Positions 58,516-64,000 of a DNA stretch of 64,000 nt are shown piece by piece. The position numbers were made by a program, and so were the translations under genes. Each line of letters begins with the position of its first letter. The stretch's first letter is position 1. Under the pieces are notes generated by a model that saw nothing but the letters and a program-made list of their open reading frames with translations, ran no database searches and had not been told where the DNA came from. The DNA is from Cardiocondyla obscurior. Lineage: Eukaryota > Arthropoda > Insecta > Hymenoptera > Formicidae. Where the stretch lies: the NCBI RefSeq assembly GCF_019399895.1, contig NC_091876.1, forward strand, positions 682,001-746,000. Reading direction: 5' to 3'.

Positions 58516-58876
58516 CGAAAAATATCTCGCGAACGTCTTAAATAATTTTCGCGATATAAATTCATCCGGTCGCGTTCGCGAGTGTCTTGTGCGCGGAAGG
58601 AGGACTCGTCACGACGTCCAAACTGAGAGGAGGAGCAGGCTCAGGACGAGCATCCTGCATCGGCGGAGCAACTCATAGGTGAGGATCAACTCTCTTTTTA
58701 AATTCGTCATTTTATTAATTTAATTTTTATTTTTTTTTATTAAAGAATTAAATACATACGCGTAATTTTTTTTTATTTAATCATTAACTATTTTCAACTT
58801 GTCTACATTAATATTGTTATTTTATGTTACAGCCACCGCCTGAATTCAACAACTCCGCTGAAGCTCATGCAGATCG

Positions 58877-61800
58877 GTGAGTTGCATGCTTTTATCTTCG
58901 TATTCTGTGATTGAATTTTTTGAATCGGCAAGAAATGATAATTAACGTCCCCAATTATAACAACGCGCGCGAATTAGGGCCTCCCGAAAAATAGCGCACG
59001 CGAAGCGTCCACATGGTTAGTTGTTGGAAATATAAAAGATCTAATTCCATTAAGCTTTGAATCTGTGCGTATCTGCGCACATAAATTTTCTCGTTGATAT
59101 CATACACTTTTGCGCACTGGCGCATGTGTTATACGTACGTATAGATAATCAAGTTACTTGCGGAGTAGAATACTCGCTCTCGGATCGGCGAGCCGCTCTT
59201 CCCTTTCTGGGGACCGGTTCCGGGTGAACCGGGTCCCCGAGACATGACACGCGTGGTACAGTAGGTACCAGACCGAAACCAAACGGTAGCACGAAGAATC
59301 GCCAGACCATGAATCGTTATTTCAGATCGTAGGTGTCAAGTTATCTCCAAAATCGTAGATCTAACGTGGAGTGTAATTTGTCTCGCGGCAGGTAGCAATA
59401 AAAGTAAATGTGTCTCTGCACCAGGCACGAGTAGGTCAACGCGTATTTTTTCCGGCGGAATAAGAGAGACGTGGTTTACTAAAAATCACTTGTGTTAAGC
59501 TACAAAGTATTGTAGTTTCAGATATAAAATAATTGAGCGAGTTAGATAACATATAGAGAGAAAAAAAAATTTAATGTTAAACTTGGACATTGCACGGTTT
59601 GCGACATTGTTCAACATGTATACGTATAAGTTAGGGTCGTCACATAGTGTCATTTTGCCACGCTCAGTGATTTAACAAGGTCGAACTGTTTGGTCTAACA
59701 ATTTGCAAAGAATCTTATCGTTTCCCGATACTCTCATTATCATCTCTGTAATTTTCCCAAGCAGATACAATATGCTTTATCTAACCAACAACATGTACTG
59801 TCAAAAATCGATAAAGTTTATATATAACAGGGCGAAATAATAATTATGCAACTATTTTAATTTCGTCGCGCTTACTCGAAGAGATTCACGTTGCGTGTTT
59901 CGGCGTGATAAAATCATCCTCGATATTTTTGTCACGGCGGTGACAGTAAAGTATTTTCGACTTGACTCCTCTCGTTGCTAATAGTACGTACAAGCAGGAA
60001 AAGAAACGATTATGCACGCGTCAACGGCAGTGGTTTATCGCACGGCTCTCTTTTGTTTACACATGCGAGGCCACAAAAAGAAGTAATTGCGGCGTAATTG
60101 CAGAGAATGTCTGATACGTGTGAGTTCGATAGGCAACGAAGCGCAATTGTGCTAGCTCACTTTTCTGCAATTATGATAACACCACATTACATCTAGATAG
60201 AAAAAAAACTTGTTAATTTTGCAACCAGATAAGAGGGATCGTGCCGTCAGCACTTTTTAAATTCAAGCCAAATATGCCAGATGCATTTATCTCCTGTAAT
60301 GCATTTATCTCTCGTAACCCTATAAGTTGCATTACTGTTTGCACGGATAAGTATGCTCTTAGGTCATCTGAATTTTATGTCACACTTATCTTTATCTTTT
60401 TCTTTTTCGTTTTCACTTGAATCTCATTATTGAAATATTCTGAAATATGCACGAAACTTCTTTATCTTTGATTATTTGAAATGGCTCTTCTTCTCTTTCT
60501 TTTTAATTTTTATTTTTTTTTTTTATTTTTAACAATCATGAGTGTTGCATTATTGTTTCAATGCGCGCAAAATAAAAATTGCCGAACGCATAACGTAATT
60601 TAATCTACGCGAGATTGACGTGCCAATCGCAATTACGACAGCACCCTTTTTTCATCAGGGTGCAAATATTATCTTGTTAGATGACTTGGTGAAGACAGTT
60701 ACGCAGTCGCACTATTTCAGACAATCTCGCGGACAGATTTAGAGTGTCGCGAAACACGGCCTTGGATCTGATCCAATTGTCCGTACTCCTTAAGATAGAT
60801 ACTAACTCGTGGATGATATCAAAGAGCGGAAAAGTGAGCGAGTATCTCACAGCCCAAATGCAATTTGCTCGAAATAGAAAACCTTAACCCCGGGCGGGGG
60901 TCACGTAATTTGCCGACTCATAAGCGGCAAGCTTCGATAAGTAAATTTGCAGGGACATTTACTTAATTTTATTTTTTTTATTTCATTGTATTCTTGTGAG
61001 GGGTTTTTTTTTTTTAATCATAAGCGTGTATGTATGTACACATTGATGTCTGTATCTTTGTGGTGACTAGTTTATAAATTTTTTTACACTAAAAAATGAG
61101 AAACTGTAAGGCAGATAATGGGACGAGTTCACTGAACAGCAGACATTTTTCATAAGTAATATAGATATCGCGTATATTAAAATTCGTTAATCATAATCAT
61201 AATTTAAAATGCGCTGTCATCCTGGGGTCACGACCAGAGATATCCGCGGTCACTTTGCAATTTCTTCACCAGTACATTCTTTAAAGACTGTAGCCACGTG
61301 GTGATTACATACGACTCTGACGTCGGAATCAATTGTCGACAGTAAAACATATGACGTACAGGTAAATTATCAAGCGTATCGCGCAACATCTGCACCGACG
61401 GCAAAATTAATAAATTGTCGAACATACGCGTCTTTTAATCTTTGGCATTAAATTAATCTAATGAAAAATATACAAGAACGGAGAAAGAGGAAAAGAATTT
61501 AAGCGATAAATATATCAACAGTAAGGATTTATATAAAGAAAAGTAAGATTTCCAAACTTTTGTAGATACGTAACTTTTTAATTTAATTTAATATCGGTAT
61601 CGAAAGTTGTTAAAAATTTAGATTAATAAAATATAAAAATAATTGAAATTAAAACTAAATAACGAATTAAATAAAAATTTATTATTAGAACATATGGCTG
61701 ATTCGAACGACCTAGGATTCGGGCTTAAAATCAGGATAAGTTGCGCAATGCGATCGCCGAAGTCCAAATATTACGTAGGATTTTTTACGTGACTTACAGC

Positions 61801-64000
61801 TTTGCCGATAAGATATTAATTTCAAATAAAACTGTGCATATGGTAATCATAATAAATTTTAACAGCCTACGGTTTTGTATTTTTATCTATTTAGTGATAT
61901 CGAACAATATGCATATTTAACTTTTAAAATGTGTAATTATCGACTTTACAATTTTTTCTTTTTTCACAAGAGCAATATTCATTATACTCGTAAGTCTAGA
62001 AAAAAAAAAAAAAAAATAGTATAAAATAACACTTGAAATATTTGTATGATAGACATTTTATTATTTATTAATCAGTCATCAATCAGTCATATTTTGCTAT
62101 ATCAAAAAACGATAAGACTATCTGGCCACAAAGAATCATAGAGATAAAATGGTCTAAAGGTGTCGAACCGCTATGCAGAAGATGCATCACGTTAACATTT
62201 TTTTTTTTTTTACGGTCGACTTCTCGTTCTCTTTAAATTACTTTAAGGTGGCTTTTAATTGCGAGACAAGTTATCGCCGCGGAGCATAATAATCCCCGAG
62301 TGTATCACTGTATTACAGTCTGGCAGGTATCCCCAGATCAAACAAGCAAATTTAATCGCCCGTACAAACGCGAAAACACGTTGCATCGATATCGGGTAAC
62401 GACGGTTCTGCCGGTGCAACGTGACTTTTGTTTGTCGGCCCGCGGCGCTTGATACTGCCTGATATATGCCTCCTTCAATCGAAATTACTTTGCACCGCTC
62501 AAGGCACACATTCTTTATCGTTGAGGAAAAAATGACGAGGGCACGCCGGCACGGCTGATAGCATTTTAACGATGCGCTTGTACGATTCGCGGCAGCGAAT
62601 GACGTTTGAGAGAGAAAAATATCTCCGAGGGGGTGGGTTGCATTGTCACGCGAGTCGACGGACGCCTCGATTTCACTTCTCGCGGAATACAATTCCGCAA
62701 ATAGGTTCGAGTGCGTCCGTTCTGCCGTGTGAATCAGTCGGCAAAAATAAAAGACGATCATGAATGGGAACGCGATCGTTCCTCGCGGATGCGTTGCAGA
62801 TTCCGCGAAGCATTATAAAAATTATAAACGCGCGCGAACGAGCCGGCGAGTTCGAGAAATATTTATAAGAGATTACATAGAGATAATTATATATCCCCGA
62901 TTACGTCTGTAATCTTTTAAATCCAAGGAAAGATATATCGCGATGTGTCTTTGATGATAATGGTGAAAATACACCGAATAGGCGATAGTAACGCGGCAAG
63001 AATAACGGTACGGTATAATAAAATGCTATCTATGTATGACACGTCTCGTTATTATTACTAACAATAAGTAGGCGAGTTTTTGATAATTAAATACATGAAT
63101 GAGATTAAATTCGAAGGGAAGTGAGTAATTGATGGGGGTTAGCTCTTAGTTAATTATATTCTTCCGCTCATTGACACTTGGGCGATACCATATCTGGCAT
63201 CGCATTCTAATTATAATTGTTGATCCGCGTGGGTAAAATATGAAAGAATTAGCGTTATCTGAAAGAAGAGACAAATGATGCCGAAATAATGACGCCGAAA
63301 CCTTTGCATATGTCTGACCTACGATAATCTTAATATCATATGTTACTTAGTCTGTGCACATTAAAGAATGGTCAAGAATGTAAATGATGTGTACGGAGAA
63401 TGTAAACACTGTGCCAGATAACCCTGAATTGCTACTCTTTTGCCATTTTTTTATTTCCAGGCTCGCTAGTTTAAGTTAAAGATCTTCTTTTTTTTTTTTT
63501 TGCAAAACCTTCCGAGCAAGTTTCATTATTATTTAATATAGTCACGCGTTTAATTAACAGTTAAAGTATTTAATTAGTAAAATCTACGGCTTTTAATGCC
63601 CGTACGTTGCACGGGTTTGACGTTGGAAAAACGAGAAAATCGCGCACGTTGATATTTGTCACGAAATAGTTATCTGTAATTGCGACAAGTGTAATGTCCG
63701 TTCGTCACACTTGACATACCCCGACGAGTCGCCAAGTCCACTTAGCAACACGTGATCAGGCTCGATTATGACAATTTGCCTTGTGCAAATGTTATAAGCA
63801 TCAGTTGCTGAAAGCGATCTTCGGACGTAAAAGGTAATCGCCGGTGATAAAGAATAAAATGTAACGAACGAAGAACGGACGCTCTTCAACCGGTTTTTGT
63901 CATTTAATATTCATGTCACAAGAAATGAGCGTAAACCGGGCCCCGGCGGAGAGTCCGAGGGACCGGTCGATGGAATTTAAGTAGCTTCATTCAAATTCGA
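58877..64000. other. Probable intron of the plus-strand transcript; no gene seen
   Basis: About 5 kb of mixed sequence with no frame that has both an ATG and protein-like content. It has a short hairpin at 59209-59238, T-rich runs near 60516-60530 and 61001-61014, and a moderately long minus-strand frame at 62255-62761 without support. Exons further right are expected beyond the window. Confidence 0.45.
59209..59238. repeat. Short GC-rich hairpin
   Basis: GGGGACCGGTTC and GAACCGGGTCCCC pair as 12 bases with one bulged G around a 5-base loop. Confidence 0.7.

Larger units (their letters stand above)
57800..58876 (+). ncRNA. Spliced plus-strand transcript with repeats (non-coding or 5' UTR)
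   Basis: Exons inferred from splice signals: one ending at 58196 (GGG|GTAAAT; start unknown), one at 58314-58678 (TTGTTTCAG acceptor; CATAG|GTGAGG donor) and one at 58833-58876 (TTATGTTACAG; TCG|GTGAGT). It must continue to the right. The first exon holds the 30-bp minisatellite. The 3' ends of the first two exons are related (CTGAGAGGAGGAG, then ATCCTGC and CGGAGCAAC). The frame through the minisatellite repeats DLKNLRKTVR and would splice on to SNPGIKRTSAAVQ and stop. However, it has no in-frame ATG after the upstream stop at 57756, so coding is doubtful. Confidence 0.45.

Noticed and set aside
62255..62761. 168-codon minus-strand frame near the right end
   Set aside because: No splice signals, repeated low support on both strands and no recognisable motif.

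Overview
The window is animal nuclear DNA and almost certainly insect. It has split genes with GT/AG introns from about 0.1 to 17 kb, CLIP-domain serine proteases (an arthropod haemolymph family), a nuclear tRNA gene, AT-rich introns with CpG-rich islands, and many long A/T runs. A hymenopteran such as an ant fits the gene content and base composition, but that is inference. I see no bacterial, phage or CRISPR features.

Layout. (1) About 1-33,250: one large minus-strand gene for a small membrane protein of uncertain family. Four coding exons (32889-32705, 15341-15139, 11880-11632, 2628-2415) join in frame, and the gene continues past the left edge. Its 17-kb first intron holds a tRNA-Pro(UGG) gene on the same strand and a GC-rich island. 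(2) 33789-35363: an uninterrupted minus-strand reading frame for the mitochondrial UbiB-family kinase-like protein ADCK1. A roughly 220-bp imperfect palindrome lies upstream of it. (3) 36280-37367: three and a fraction copies of a 353-bp repeat, each carrying an exon-like block, cut off sharply at 37367. (4) 37367-49719: a cluster of four secreted trypsin-like proteases. Three are tandem minus-strand CLIP proteases, here called A, B and C. The fourth, D, is on the plus strand, head-to-head with C. (5) 49720-54543: intergenic, with two unassigned reading frames and a tight inverted repeat. (6) 54544-56806: a glycogen-targeting subunit of protein phosphatase 1 (RVxF motif plus CBM21 domain), minus strand. 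(7) 57800-58876: a plus-strand spliced transcript, probably non-coding or 5' UTR, with a 30-bp minisatellite and duplicated exon ends; it seems to continue to the right. (8) 58877-64000: no gene seen.

The protease cluster is the most interesting part. Every CLIP exon is a phase 1-1 cassette. D has none, C has one and A/B have two, so the four genes read as a series of cassette gain or loss. A and B are nearly identical even in introns, except in the second CLIP domain and the activation peptide, where they differ heavily. They have also lost the leucine before the activation site that C and D keep. This suggests a recent tandem duplication with focused diversification of the part of the zymogen that decides what activates it.
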